From: Polycladidibacter hongkongensis
GTDB lineage: Bacteria; Pseudomonadota; Alphaproteobacteria; Rhizobiales; Stappiaceae
Reading direction: 5' to 3'
Assembly: GCF_001561995.1 (NCBI RefSeq)
Contig: NZ_LLWC01000008.1
Location: 62,001 to 126,000 of the forward strand
DNA: 64,000 nt
How positions within the stretch are numbered: position 1 is the stretch's first letter; every line of letters begins with the position of its first letter. The position numbers and the translations under genes were made by a program. The notes under the pieces are model-generated. The model saw only the letters and a program-made list of their open reading frames with translations, was not told where the DNA came from and made no database searches. Below are positions 16,892-26,202 of the stretch, in pieces.

Positions 16892-18862
16892 TCATTTAGC
16901 AGCGAGCAACACCTCAACAACACCACTCAAGACATCCTCAAGACGAAAATCCTTGGGCGTGTAAACAGCAGAAACGCCAAGCTCGAGCAGTCGCGCTTGA
17001 TCCTCTTCGCTAACGATACCCCCTAGCACCAAAGGTGTCTTCTGCAGTCCTTGTGTTTGCATTTGCGCTAGCACATCTTCAACTTGCTGCAAATGTGCGC
17101 CTGATAGCACCGAGAGACCAATCACATCCACCCCCTCACGCGCAGCCGCTGCCACAATTTGCGCCGGAGTGAGTCGAATTCCATCAAAGACCACGTGCAT
17201 TCCAGCGTCGCGCGCCCGCACCGCGATTTGTTCGGCTCCATTAGAGTGCCCATCCAGCCCCGGCTTGCCAATGAGCACTCGCGGCGGACGACCAAGCTGC
17301 TCGCTCGCCTTCTCAACGCGGCTCCTTAAACCATCATCGTAATATGGCTCATTGCGTGCGGCATTGCTTACCCCTGTGGGGGCTCGATAGGCGCCAAACC
17401 GTTGGCGCAGGACCTCGGCCCACTCGCCTGTTGTCACCCCTGCTTTTGCGCAGTCTATCGAGGCGGGCATGATATTCGCCCCCTCCGCCAGCACCTGCCG
17501 TAATTGTTCAAGTGAGGCCTCAACCACGGCCGCGTCGCGCTGATCTTTCCAAGCCACAAGGCGTTGCACCGCCATTTCTGCCTCTTGGGCATCCACCCCT
17601 TGCGTGGCCGCTGCCCCAGTCTCTCCCACAAGCAAACTATCACCATCTGCCCAACGATTTACACCGACAACGACCTGTTCGCCACTCTCAATTAAGGCCA
17701 GTCTCTGCGCGTTTGCTTCCACCAATTGCGATTTCATGTAGCCGCTTTCCACCGCAGCGGCAGCACCGCCCATGTGCAAAATACGCTCCATTTCCTCGCG
17801 TGCCGCCCGCAAAATCGCCGCGGTCTTCGCATCAACTTCTTTGTTGCCATCAAACAAGTCATCAAACTCCAGCAGATCAGTTTCATAGGCAAGAATCTGC
17901 TGCAAACGCAACGACCACTGCTGATCCACGGCCCGAGGTAACCCAAGCGCTTCATTCCACGCTGGCAATTGAACGGCCCGCGCCCGCGCCTTTTTTGAAA
18001 GCGTCACCGCCAGCATTTCAATAAGTATCCGCGCCACATTGTTCTCCGGCTGCTGCTCTGTCAGCCCCAGCGAGTTCACTTGAACGCCATAACGAAAGCG
18101 ACGCATTTTCGGCTCTTGCACACCATAGCGGTGAAGGCAAACCTCATCCCAAAGCTCGGCAAAGGCGCGCATTTTACACATCTCTGTCACAAAGCGCATG
18201 CCTGCATTCACAAAAAAGGACAAACGCCCGGCAAAAGCCGGAAAGCCCTCAAGGCTCACTTCCCCGCTGTGCTTCACGCGGTCCAGTATCTCCACCGCAG
18301 TCGCCATAGCAAAAGCAACTTCTTGCACAGGCTCCGCACCCGCCTCTTGCAGGTGATAGGAACATACGTTCATCGGGTTCCATTTCGGCATATTGGACAG
18401 TGTCCAAGTCGCTAATTGGCAAGAAAGCCGAAGTGATGCATCTGGCGGATAGGCATAGGTCCCGCGCGACAGGTACTCTTTGATAAGGTCGTTCTGTGTG
18501 GTGCCTTTTAGCTCCGCCCGGTCCACCCCTCTCTCATCCGCAAGTGCCACATAAAGTGCAAGCAACCAAGGAGCGGTCGCATTGATTGTCATCGAGGTGT
18601 TCATTTGCTCCAGCGGCAACTCGGCAAACAAGGCACGCATATCCCCTAAATGCGACAGCGGCACACCAACTCGCCCAACCTCCCCTTTTGCCAACGCATG
18701 GTCCGGGTCATAGCCGGTTTGTGTCGGCAAATCGAAAGCAACGGATAGCCCGCTTTGCCCCTTGGCGAGGTTGGCCCGATAAAGCTCATTGCTACGCTCT
18801 GCGGAAGAGTGCCCCGCATAAGTACGAAACATCCATGGCCGTTCCTTTTTACCGTGCATCAT
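16892..18862 (-). CDS. ecm: Ethylmalonyl-CoA mutase (MeaA-type)
   Basis: Coenzyme B12-dependent mutase converting (2R)-ethylmalonyl-CoA to methylsuccinyl-CoA in the ethylmalonyl-CoA pathway. The N-terminal catalytic TIM barrel opens with KERPWMFRTYAGHSS and contains YDPDHALAKGEVGRVG and NTSMTINATAPWLLA. The C-terminal B12 domain holds the DxHxxG motif as GLDGHSNGAEQIA, then GLSVLSGAHL. ATG 18862 (656 residues) follows AAGGAGGGG, so the longer reading to 18928 is not used. Pathway assignment over methylmalonyl-CoA mutase rests on the single-chain length, MeaA-like sequence and the divergent ccr gene 222 nt away. Confidence 0.93.
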   Translation of the reverse strand: MMHGKKERPWMFRTYAGHSSAERSNELYRANLAKGQSGLSVAFDLPTQTGYDPDHALAKGEVGRVGVPLSHLGDMRALFAELPLEQMNTSMTINATAPWLLALYVALADERGVDRAELKGTTQNDLIKEYLSRGTYAYPPDASLRLSCQLATWTLSNMPKWNPMNVCSYHLQEAGAEPVQEVAFAMATAVEILDRVKHSGEVSLEGFPAFAGRLSFFVNAGMRFVTEMCKMRAFAELWDEVCLHRYGVQEPKMRRFRYGVQVNSLGLTEQQPENNVARILIEMLAVTLSKKARARAVQLPAWNEALGLPRAVDQQWSLRLQQILAYETDLLEFDDLFDGNKEVDAKTAAILRAAREEMERILHMGGAAAAVESGYMKSQLVEANAQRLALIESGEQVVVGVNRWADGDSLLVGETGAAATQGVDAQEAEMAVQRLVAWKDQRDAAVVEASLEQLRQVLAEGANIMPASIDCAKAGVTTGEWAEVLRQRFGAYRAPTGVSNAARNEPYYDDGLRSRVEKASEQLGRPPRVLIGKPGLDGHSNGAEQIAVRARDAGMHVVFDGIRLTPAQIVAAAAREGVDVIGLSVLSGAHLQQVEDVLAQMQTQGLQKTPLVLGGIVSEEDQARLLELGVSAVYTPKDFRLEDVLSGVVEVLLAAK

Positions 18863-18917
18863 GTCTCGCCCCTCCTTGGTTTGTCGACCTCTTAACTTTG
18901 ACGGTTTGTCAGACTTG

Positions 18918-19047
18918 TTGCAATGCAATATTTTTAACTAAAGACTATTCCATCCGATAAGTTGCCAAATGGCAAAAATACAGAGTTTGATTTAGTTCTT
19001 GCACTAAACTGCAGCGAAATATTTTATGTTGCACTGCATCATAAAAT
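18918..19047. promoter_or_regulatory. Palindrome cluster in the ecm-ccr control region
   Basis: The 222-nt divergent region holds several inverted repeats: TTGCA-A-TGCAA (18918-18928), TTGCCA-AA-TGGCAA (18962-18975), and a larger one at 19021-19047 with arms ATTTTATG/CATAAAAT around TTGCA-C-TGCAT (19029-19039). The first and third share a TTGCA-N-TGCA core about 111 nt apart. This looks like multiple sites for one dimeric regulator acting on both genes. RamB, known to control this pathway in Paracoccus, or PhaR are candidates; neither is shown here. Confidence 0.6.
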
Positions 19048-19084
19048 CATCGAGGATCTACTCCGTAAACAGGAGGGAGAGAAA

Positions 19085-20377
19085 ATGGTAAGTGGAGCAA
19101 CACAAGCACAGGCCTCGGGCAACAAGCGGCAAGAAAAAAAAGATCTCTATGCTGTTGGCGAGATCCCGCCGCTGGGACATGTCCCAAGTAAGATGTGGGC
19201 ATGGGCGATCAGAAAAGAGCGCCACGGCGAACCGGATGTCGCTATGCAGCAAGAGGTATTGCCGGTTTGGGAGATCGATAGCCACGAGGTACTGGTTCTC
19301 GTCATGGCAGCTGGCGTCAACTACAACGGCATCTGGGCAGGCTTGGGGGAGCCTATCTCACCACTGGATGGGCATAAGATGCCTTACCATATCGCAGGAT
19401 CAGACGCCGCGGGTATCGTCTGGGCCGTGGGCTCCAAGGTAACGAGATGGAAGGTCGGTGACGAAGTGATCGTTCATTGCAATCAAGATGATGGCGATGA
19501 TGAAGATTGCAATGGCGGAGATCCGATGTACTCCACCTCCCAAAGAATATGGGGTTATGAGACACCCGATGGCTCATTTGCCCAGTTCACCCGCGCCCAG
19601 TCACAGCAACTCATGCAACGCCCTCGCCACCTTTCCTGGGAGGAAAGCGCCTGCTACACGCTTACCCTCGCTACGGCTTATCGTATGCTGTTCGGCCACG
19701 AGCCACACCATCTAAAGCCGGGTCAGAATGTTCTTGTCTGGGGCGCTTCCGGCGGGCTTGGAGTGTTCGGCGTTCAGCTGGCAGCAGCAGCTGGTGCCAA
19801 TCCAATTGGCGTAATATCAGAGGAAGACAAGCGCGATTTTGTTATGTCACTCGGCGCCACGGGCGTAATCAACCGGCGCGAGTTTGACTGCTGGGGTCAG
19901 CTCCCTAAGGTGAACTCCCCTGAATACGAAAAATGGGTACGCGAAGCCCGTCGTTTTGGCAAAGCCATCTGGAATTTTACCGGTAAGGGCAACGACGTCG
20001 ACCTCGTGTTCGAGCATCCGGGAGAGGCGACCTTCCCCGTCTCTACCCTGGTGGTAAAACGCGGCGGAATGGTGGTTTTTTGCGCTGGCACCACAGGTTT
20101 CAATATCACCTTTGATGCGCGCTATGTCTGGATGCGACAAAAACGGATTCAAGGTTCACATTTCGCGCACCTCCAACAGGCAAGCGCCGCAAATCAGTTC
20201 GTCATCGAGCGCCGGATTGATCCGTGCATGAGCGAAGTTTTCCCGTGGGCGCAGATCCCGCAAGCGCACATCAAAATGCGCAAAAACCAACATGCGCCTG
20301 GAAACATGGCAGTTCTCGTCAGTGCGCCAAAAGCGGGATTAAAAAGTCTAGAAGACACGATCGACGCAGCACTATAA
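19085..20377 (+). CDS. ccr: Crotonyl-CoA carboxylase/reductase
   Basis: NADPH-dependent reductive carboxylase turning crotonyl-CoA plus CO2 into (2S)-ethylmalonyl-CoA, the committed step of the ethylmalonyl-CoA pathway. It is an MDR-family protein of 430 residues with the Ccr-specific N-terminal extension (LYAVGEIPPLGHVPSKMWAWAIRKERHGEP), the insert CNQDDGDDEDCNGGDPM, and the nucleotide-binding segment VLVWGASGGLGVFGVQLA. AACAGGAGGGAGAG before ATG 19085 fixes the start; an upstream frame from 18962 is only promoter sequence. Together with Ecm and PhaA/PhaB it indicates growth on C2 compounds without the glyoxylate shunt, although that shunt cannot be excluded. Confidence 0.95.
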   Translation: MVSGATQAQASGNKRQEKKDLYAVGEIPPLGHVPSKMWAWAIRKERHGEPDVAMQQEVLPVWEIDSHEVLVLVMAAGVNYNGIWAGLGEPISPLDGHKMPYHIAGSDAAGIVWAVGSKVTRWKVGDEVIVHCNQDDGDDEDCNGGDPMYSTSQRIWGYETPDGSFAQFTRAQSQQLMQRPRHLSWEESACYTLTLATAYRMLFGHEPHHLKPGQNVLVWGASGGLGVFGVQLAAAAGANPIGVISEEDKRDFVMSLGATGVINRREFDCWGQLPKVNSPEYEKWVREARRFGKAIWNFTGKGNDVDLVFEHPGEATFPVSTLVVKRGGMVVFCAGTTGFNITFDARYVWMRQKRIQGSHFAHLQQASAANQFVIERRIDPCMSEVFPWAQIPQAHIKMRKNQHAPGNMAVLVSAPKAGLKSLEDTIDAAL

Positions 20378-20436
20378 GCATCGCATAAGAAGAGTCTTTT
20401 AGACAAAAAAACTAATCAAAATAAACGCAATAAAGA

Positions 20437-20468
20437 AAATTCAGAGGTCAAAAAAGATCTCTGAATTT
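20437..20468. other. Perfect hairpin downstream of ccr
   Basis: A 10-bp inverted repeat AAATTCAGAG/CTCTGAATTT with a 12-nt A-rich loop lies about 60 nt past the ccr stop. No T-run follows, so it is a poor terminator by itself and may instead protect the mRNA 3' end. Confidence 0.55.
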
Positions 20469-20898
20469 ACAAAAATCCCGTGCGAGCAAGTTATGTATAC
20501 ACACATTTCCATATTTATATTTTCCTATATTTTTCAGCGACTTCATAATAATTCTCAGTTACAGCTCCATCTTTATACTTTAAAAAAAAAATATATACTT
20601 AAAACATCGAAACATCATTGTATTCCTAAAGAAACGCTGCATCACATATAAATATAGAATAAATATTTCACTCAATATCATTAATATTTGTCCGCAGATA
20701 GATTCCACCTATCAATAGTCAAACTTGACAGGTTGGAATTGGATTCTATTCTCAAGCCGTACAGTTGCTTTGCTATTCCTGAAATAGTCACGGAGACAAC
20801 TGAACTTAAATCCGGGTTCCGGCCCGATTATTCCGAGTGAGCTGCATGATTACATGCAGATCTCTTACGTCGTGAAAGTAGATACCGGAGAGCTTCAA
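20469..20898. other. AT-rich leader region before the betaine-type ABC operon
   Basis: About 430 nt of AT-rich sequence with no credible gene; it includes long A and T runs (around 20578-20600). The only clear signals are the promoter-like boxes at 20725-20752 and a ribosome-binding site at 20887-20892. Confidence 0.5.
20725..20752 (+). promoter_or_regulatory. Putative sigma-70 promoter of the ABC operon
   Basis: A consensus -35 TTGACA (20725-20730) is followed after 16 nt by TATTCT (20747-20752). It lies about 150 nt upstream of the substrate-binding protein gene. Confidence 0.55.
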
Positions 20899-21930
20899 TT
20901 GTTTAGCTTCAAAAAAATCCTCGCAACCGCAGCGTTTGCCTTACCACTCGTGGCAACAACTGCTCAAGCTGCGGGGCCAGTCTGTGAAATAGATCGCCCA
21001 GTTGTTTTTGCTGGCCTAGACTGGGATTCAAACGCGTTCCATACCTCTCTCGCCAGCTATATCATGCAAAAAGGCTATGGCTGCGAGACAGACTCAATCC
21101 CTGGCTCCACCATTCCCTTGCTCAATGGCATGGCCCGCGGCGATGTTGACGTAACAATGGAAATCTGGCCAGACAACGTCACTGAAGCTTTGGCAAAAGG
21201 CACTGCAAACGGCGACTTCATTGATCTTGGCATCAACTTCCCTGACGCTGTTCAGGCTTGGTTTGTTCCCAAATACCTTGTCGAAGGTGATGATGCGCCA
21301 GCAAAAGGCCTGAAATCGGTTTATGACCTTCCGAAATTTAAAGAAGTCTTCGCCGACCCTGAAGAGCCAGAAAAAGGTCGCTTCTACAACTGTATCGCTG
21401 GCTGGGGTTGTGAGGTAATCAACACCAAGAAGCTGCATGCCTATGGCTTGACAGAGGATTACGTGAACTTCCGCCCAGGCACTGGTGCTGCTCTTTCTGC
21501 AGCCATTGAGTCTAACATCAAGCGGAAGAAACCCGTCCTCTTCTACTACTGGGGCCCAACTTGGGTTCTAGGTAAAGTGATCGACGATCTCGTGATCTTG
21601 GAAGAGCCAGCCTACGACAAAGCGACTTGGGACGCCCTTTCCGCTGAAGACGACCCAACCAAAGTCACAAAGGCAGTTGCCTACCCGCTGTCTCGCGTGC
21701 ACGTTTATGCAAACAGCAAGTTTGCAGAACAAGCACCTAATCTGGTTGAGTTCCTTAAAAGCTACGAGACATCAAACGCCACCGTGTCTAAGGCACTCGC
21801 CTACATGCAAGACACAGGCGGCACGACAGACGATGCTGCGGTTGAGTTTCTCAAGACCAATCGCGACGTCTGGACCACTTGGGTCCCAGCAGAGGTTGCC
21901 GAGCGCGTAACAGCCGCACTCGAAGACTAA
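20899..21930 (+). CDS. Glycine betaine/choline-type ABC transporter substrate-binding protein
   Basis: Periplasmic binding protein of the ProX/OpuAC superfamily that delivers a quaternary amine to the permease encoded next. I prefer TTG 20899 (343 residues): GGAGAG sits 6 nt before it, and it gives a normal signal peptide (FSFKKILATAAFALPLVATTAQAA). The alternative ATG 20854 adds 15 residues that would spoil it. Mature features include PVVFAGLDWDSNAFHTS, MARGDVDVTMEIWPDN and FYYWGPTWVLGK, the aromatic-rich cage typical of betaine binders, and four cysteines. First of a three-gene operon. The ligand (glycine betaine, choline, proline betaine or another) is not decided by sequence. Confidence 0.88.
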   Translation: MFSFKKILATAAFALPLVATTAQAAGPVCEIDRPVVFAGLDWDSNAFHTSLASYIMQKGYGCETDSIPGSTIPLLNGMARGDVDVTMEIWPDNVTEALAKGTANGDFIDLGINFPDAVQAWFVPKYLVEGDDAPAKGLKSVYDLPKFKEVFADPEEPEKGRFYNCIAGWGCEVINTKKLHAYGLTEDYVNFRPGTGAALSAAIESNIKRKKPVLFYYWGPTWVLGKVIDDLVILEEPAYDKATWDALSAEDDPTKVTKAVAYPLSRVHVYANSKFAEQAPNLVEFLKSYETSNATVSKALAYMQDTGGTTDDAAVEFLKTNRDVWTTWVPAEVAERVTAALED

Positions 21931-22022
21931 GCTCGCACAACAAACGATAGAGCACGGGAAGCCCTTCTTCCCGTGCATTCTTGTGGGTGCACCACAATAA
22001 ATGGAATAATCAAGAGGACGAC

Positions 22023-22892
22023 ATGGACTTTGTCCTGTTCCCGGACTTCGGGAGAGCTATCAGAAATACGACCAACCAGTTCGTTGATTTTCTGGTCATA
22101 AACTTTGGCGACAGCTTTGAAGCTTTTTCAAACTTCATCCTGTTTTTCTTGGTCAAGCTAGAGCGCGTGCTTCGCGCCGCTGATCCAATCATAATCCTGT
22201 TACTCATTGGCGCGCTCGCTTACGCTTCCAGCCGCAAATGGGCCCTCAGCATCGCCATGATGGCGGCAATGTGGTTCATCGGCACGCTCGGTCTATGGCA
22301 ACAAGCCATGCAAACCATAGCTATTATGCTGATCGCAGTCCTGATCTCGATCATCCTCGGCATTCCCACTGGCGTCGCCGCCGCCCGATCTGATCGCTTT
22401 CGGTCCTTTATCAACCCTGTACTCGATCTAATGCAAACGATCCCGGCATTCGTTTATCTAATCCCCGCCGCGATGTTGTTCGGTCTTGGGAAAATGCCCG
22501 CAATTCTTGCAACGGTCATCTACGCAGCACCGCCACTCGTGCGCCTCACGGACCTAGGCATTCGCGAGGTGGATGGCGAAGTGGTTGAGGCTAGTCGCGC
22601 CTTCGGCGCCACCCGTTGGCAAATTCTGCGAGGCGTGCAAATCCCACTCGCGCTACCAGCGATCATGCAAGGTATAAACCAAACCATGATGATGGCACTG
22701 GCCATGGTTGTCATAGCATCCATGATCGGTGCACGCGGTGTCGGAGAAACCGTACTGCTTGGCCTTCAACGCAATGACAGCGGTCAAGGGTTGATCGGCG
22801 GCATTGCCATTGTGATCCTCGCGATCATGTTTGACAGAATAACCCAGGCAGCTGGTCAGCGCATGCAGGCCCACCGTAAGGTCCGTTCATAA
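22023..22892 (+). CDS. ProW-like ABC transporter permease
   Basis: Inner-membrane permease of 289 residues for a betaine-type uptake system. It has about six membrane helices and the EAA loop that contacts the ATPase (REVDGEVVEASRAFGATRWQILRGVQIPLALP). The helix stretch LMQTIPAFVYLIPAAMLFGLG is characteristic of ProW/OpuAB. AAGAGGACGAC before ATG 22023 sets the start, so a longer frame from 21981 is not used. It lies between the binding-protein and ATPase genes, 11 nt before the latter. Confidence 0.92.
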   Translation: MDFVLFPDFGRAIRNTTNQFVDFLVINFGDSFEAFSNFILFFLVKLERVLRAADPIIILLLIGALAYASSRKWALSIAMMAAMWFIGTLGLWQQAMQTIAIMLIAVLISIILGIPTGVAAARSDRFRSFINPVLDLMQTIPAFVYLIPAAMLFGLGKMPAILATVIYAAPPLVRLTDLGIREVDGEVVEASRAFGATRWQILRGVQIPLALPAIMQGINQTMMMALAMVVIASMIGARGVGETVLLGLQRNDSGQGLIGGIAIVILAIMFDRITQAAGQRMQAHRKVRS

Positions 22893-22903
22893 GGTCAAGG
22901 CAC

Positions 22904-24154
22904 ATGTCTCTCATCCAAGTAAAAAACATTACCAAGATCTTTGGGCCAACCCCGCAAAAAGTCCTTCCACTTGTCAAAAACGGCATGGGGAAAGAGCAGT
23001 TGCTAGCGGAAACCGGCCACACTCTTGGTCTCCACGAAGTCTCCCTCAATATCGAAAAAGGCGAAATTTTCGTGATTATGGGCCTTTCCGGCTCGGGGAA
23101 ATCCACACTCATTCGCCACTTCAATAGGTTGATCGACCCGACAGACGGTCAAATCTTGGTTGATGATCAAGATGTAATCTCTCTGTCGATCAAAGAGCTT
23201 GAAAGCTTCCGCCGCAAGCGCATGAGCATGGTCTTCCAGCGCTTCGGCCTTCTGCCACATCGCACTGTTTTGCAAAACGTGGCCTACGGCTTAGAAATTC
23301 AAGGAATCCCCGCTGATCAGCGTCATGAAAAGGCTGAGGAATGGATTGACGCAGTTGGTCTCACCGGCTTCTCACACCAGTATCCAAGTCAGCTTTCCGG
23401 CGGAATGCAGCAACGCGTCGGCCTTGCCCGCGCACTGGCAACAGACGCAGATATCCTCCTCATGGACGAGGCATTTTCTGCGCTAGATCCGCTAATTCGC
23501 TCACAAATGCAGGACCAACTTGTCGAGCTGCAAGAGAAGCTTCAAAAAACAATTGTCTTCATTACCCACGATCTTGATGAGGCACTTCGCATCGGCGACA
23601 AGATCGCCATCTTGAAAGATGGCGTGCTTTCTCAAGTCGGCACCCCAGCAGACATTCTCACCAATCCAGCAGATGACTACGTCACTGATTTTGTGCGCGA
23701 TGTAAACCGCGCCCGCGTGTTGACAGTCGAAACGGTGATGCAACCACCTGAGCTACGCATCACCCATGATAACATGGAAAAAGCTCTGTCAGAGATGCGC
23801 AAACGCGGTGAGGACTACTGCTATGTGGTTGAAAACGAAGAGTATCGCGGTGTTGTGACCAAAGATGAGTTGGTCGAGGAAATTGCCAAGCCCGGCAACA
23901 CGCCTTCACTCTTTGATTATGCAGACAGCGGTGAAACACTGGAACCTGACAGCACGCTAGAACAAGCTCTCCCCGCCACGCTTGAAGCAGACTATCCGGT
24001 ACCTGTCGTAAATGAAGACGGACATCTAGAGGGGGTACTATGCCCCATCGAAGTCGGTACCGTGCTCACGCCTCCAGACGATGAGGCAGACGAAGCCACG
24101 ATTGATCAGCGCAAAGAATGCGATACCGCTAAGGACATGCCTAAAGCGTCATAA
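22904..24154 (+). CDS. ProV-like ABC transporter ATPase with CBS domains
   Basis: ATPase of the betaine-type transporter, 416 residues. The nucleotide domain shows Walker A GLSGSGKST, Q-loop VFQRFGLLPHRTV, signature LSGGMQQRVGLARAL, Walker B ILLMDEAFSALDP and switch His in FITHDLDEA. The first 50 residues match the ProV/OpuAA start (KNITKIFGPTPQK). The C-terminal third (about 280-395) carries a CBS pair (YCYVVENEEYRGVVTKDEL; YPVPVVNEDGHLEGVL), which in OpuA senses ionic strength, pointing to osmotic control. The acidic tail is short. Confidence 0.93.
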   Translation: MSLIQVKNITKIFGPTPQKVLPLVKNGMGKEQLLAETGHTLGLHEVSLNIEKGEIFVIMGLSGSGKSTLIRHFNRLIDPTDGQILVDDQDVISLSIKELESFRRKRMSMVFQRFGLLPHRTVLQNVAYGLEIQGIPADQRHEKAEEWIDAVGLTGFSHQYPSQLSGGMQQRVGLARALATDADILLMDEAFSALDPLIRSQMQDQLVELQEKLQKTIVFITHDLDEALRIGDKIAILKDGVLSQVGTPADILTNPADDYVTDFVRDVNRARVLTVETVMQPPELRITHDNMEKALSEMRKRGEDYCYVVENEEYRGVVTKDELVEEIAKPGNTPSLFDYADSGETLEPDSTLEQALPATLEADYPVPVVNEDGHLEGVLCPIEVGTVLTPPDDEADEATIDQRKECDTAKDMPKAS

Positions 24155-24161
24155 GTGATAA

Positions 24162-24189
24162 AGCGCCCGCTTATCTAGCGGGCGTTTTT
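24162..24189 (+). terminator. Terminator of the ABC operon
   Basis: An 8-bp GC-rich stem CGCCCGCT/AGCGGGCG (24164-24171 with 24177-24184), loop TATCT, then five T. The hairpin overlaps the last codons of the convergent membrane-protein gene. Confidence 0.88.
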
Positions 24190-24659
24190 CCTAGTATTGC
24201 AATTGACCGGCCGCAAAACACACCGGCTGAAGAGCAAAAAATGAACAGAAAAGACAAGGACAGCAACGGTCCCTCAAAAGTATCAGGTGTCACTGCACGC
24301 CAAACTCCCTCAGCATATGCAATGATAAACAGCGCCAGATAAAGAACGAGAGTCAACCACTCTCCCTTAAGCCGGTAGAAACCACCGCCAATTACCTCCA
24401 CACGCCCGCGCTGATAAAGTGCGCCAATAAAACAACCAAGCATCACACCAAACAGAGCTACCTGAAGCCCAAGCACGTTAGGAAGCGGCTCGCGAAAAAA
24501 TCGCATCAATACGAATACCGCGCAAATGAACGGAGTTATCAAGACCCGCCAGAAGGTCATATCCTGTGCCTTCCGAGCTTGCAAACCACTATAAATAAGA
24601 ATGAAAAGCAGCGGCCAAACCCAAATAGGCGCCCCTGTAATATAAGGAAGAATAGACAT
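24171..24659 (-). CDS. Uncharacterised five-helix membrane protein
   Basis: A 162-residue inner-membrane protein with five probable helices (about 12-27, 40-54, 64-84, 100-117 and 128-150) and no recognisable catalytic motif. The opening YITGAPIWVWPLLFILIYSGLQARKAQD is seen in a family of uncharacterised proteobacterial membrane proteins. GAGGCATT precedes ATG 24659. Its 3' end lies inside the terminator of the convergent ABC operon. I do not assign a function. Confidence 0.72.
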   Translation of the reverse strand: MSILPYITGAPIWVWPLLFILIYSGLQARKAQDMTFWRVLITPFICAVFVLMRFFREPLPNVLGLQVALFGVMLGCFIGALYQRGRVEVIGGGFYRLKGEWLTLVLYLALFIIAYAEGVWRAVTPDTFEGPLLSLSFLFIFCSSAGVFCGRSIAILGKTPAR

Positions 24660-24744
24660 AATGCCTCGCTAGCAAAACACGGGCGATAAGCCTATCAAAC
24701 TTTCGCATGTGGCACTGTGAATACTTCCAATGAAAGCGCAGGAA

Positions 24745-25275
24745 CTATGCAGAAACGGCAACCGCAGATCCCACGCAAAACGCTGGATTATCGTTCAACC
24801 AGATTATCTCGCCAACACCTCCACACATTGCAATCGCTTCATCTACACTGCGGCCGTCTTCCAACCGATAAGTTGGCAGCAACTCTTTAAGAGGCACGAG
24901 TACAAAGCTCCGCTCGCCCATTCGTGGATGTGGTAACTGCAACACATCATCGCTGATCTTTTCATCTCCAAACAATACAAGATCAATATCTATTGTTCGC
25001 GGCCCCCAGCGTACATCACGCACACGACCAAGAGCACTCTCAATAGATAGACTATGCCGTAGCAAATCGTGCGCGGAGCACGTCGCTTCCACCAAAATGC
25101 AGCAGTTTCTATAGGGATCCTGAGCGACAGGCCCCCATGGGGGGGTTCGATAATCGCCGGATTTTGCAACAACATTAATACCCGCCACTCGATCAAGCGC
25201 CGAAATTGCCTGATTAATGTAGTCTCGTGTGTCACCCATATTGGAACCAAGAGCCAGCACTGCCTTGACACTCAT
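24745..25275 (-). CDS. folK: HPPK: 6-hydroxymethyl-7,8-dihydropterin pyrophosphokinase
   Basis: Transfers pyrophosphate from ATP to 6-hydroxymethyl-dihydropterin in folate synthesis. The 176-residue protein contains ALGSNMGDTRDYI, SGDYRTPPWG, RVRDVRWGPRTIDIDLVLFGDE with the metal-binding DxD, and LPHPRMGERSFVLVPL. Its ATG (25275) overlaps the folP stop by 4 nt, so translation is probably coupled. The C-terminal tail of about 20 residues runs past the usual end. Confidence 0.95.
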   Translation of the reverse strand: MSVKAVLALGSNMGDTRDYINQAISALDRVAGINVVAKSGDYRTPPWGPVAQDPYRNCCILVEATCSAHDLLRHSLSIESALGRVRDVRWGPRTIDIDLVLFGDEKISDDVLQLPHPRMGERSFVLVPLKELLPTYRLEDGRSVDEAIAMCGGVGEIIWLNDNPAFCVGSAVAVSA

Positions 25276-26093
25276 TGCGCGGCCTCTTTCTCAACCTTAC
25301 GATACGCCTGCACAATTTTTGCGGCATCTACGTGCGGCTTTACATCATGCACCCGCACGATCTTTGCCCCCTTTTGCAGTGCCATTACATGCACCGCAAG
25401 CGAGCCAGCAAGCCTCTCTTGCACTGGTACATTTAGCACCTCGCCTATCATCCTCTTGCGCGACGCACCAGCTAAGACTGGTCTACCCAACGCTAACAAG
25501 CGATCAAACCCGTTCAGTATCATATAGTTTTGCTCAAGCACTTTACCAAACCCGAAGCCGGGGTCCAGAATCTGACGCTCTTTTGGAATGCCTGCACGTT
25601 CTGCCAGCGCTATTGAACGTTCGAAGAAGCGCAACATATCATCTAGGATATCAATTGAACGGTCTTCGCCCTGCCGGTTATGCATCATGACAATGCCCGC
25701 CCCGGTTTCGGCAACCACATCCGCCATTTCTGGATCTTTCTGCAGCCCCCACACATCATTGATGAGGCTAGCACCCAGCGCACAGGCCTTCCGGGCGGTA
25801 TCTGCCCGATAGGTATCTATGGAAATGACAGTATCAAGCGAACAAAGCCGTTTCAAAACCGGAATGACGCGAGCCTGCTCTTGCTCTACGCTAACAGCAT
25901 CAGCACCCGGCCGCGTACTTTCACCGCCCACATCAATGATATTAGCCCCCTCAGCAATCATTTGCACAGCATGAGCATAGGCCCTTTCCGGCGCAGCATT
26001 CAGCCCCCCATCAGAAAAACTATCTGGAGTAGCATTTAATATACCCATTACTAGAGGTCTGCTGTTGTCAGCAAGAAGAGCTGGCTCAAACAT
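25272..26093 (-). CDS. folP: Dihydropteroate synthase
   Basis: Condenses the folK product with p-aminobenzoate to give dihydropteroate; the target of sulfonamides. Motifs are complete: LVMGILNATPDSFSDGG, IDVGGESTRPGA, SIDTYRADTA, NDVWGLQ, DPGFGFGK, LAGASRKRMIG and VRVHDVKPHVD. ATG 26093 is chosen because it leaves the usual short segment before MGILN; a TTG at 26120 is possible. It is upstream of and coupled to folK. There is no folB in this locus. Confidence 0.94.
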   Translation of the reverse strand: MFEPALLADNSRPLVMGILNATPDSFSDGGLNAAPERAYAHAVQMIAEGANIIDVGGESTRPGADAVSVEQEQARVIPVLKRLCSLDTVISIDTYRADTARKACALGASLINDVWGLQKDPEMADVVAETGAGIVMMHNRQGEDRSIDILDDMLRFFERSIALAERAGIPKERQILDPGFGFGKVLEQNYMILNGFDRLLALGRPVLAGASRKRMIGEVLNVPVQERLAGSLAVHVMALQKGAKIVRVHDVKPHVDAAKIVQAYRKVEKEAAQ

Positions 26094-26202
26094 TTGTACC
26101 AAGGCGCATCCATTCCGCAAATGAACTGATATTGAGGCGTCAAATGCGCTGGATCCGAGAAAAAATCAAGTGTTGATGGCCGAAATGCCACCTTAAGCTA
26201 AA

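Noticed and set aside
20494-20501. TGTATACA palindrome upstream of the ABC operon
   Set aside because: Eight bases, expected by chance in AT-rich DNA, and far from the promoter-like boxes.
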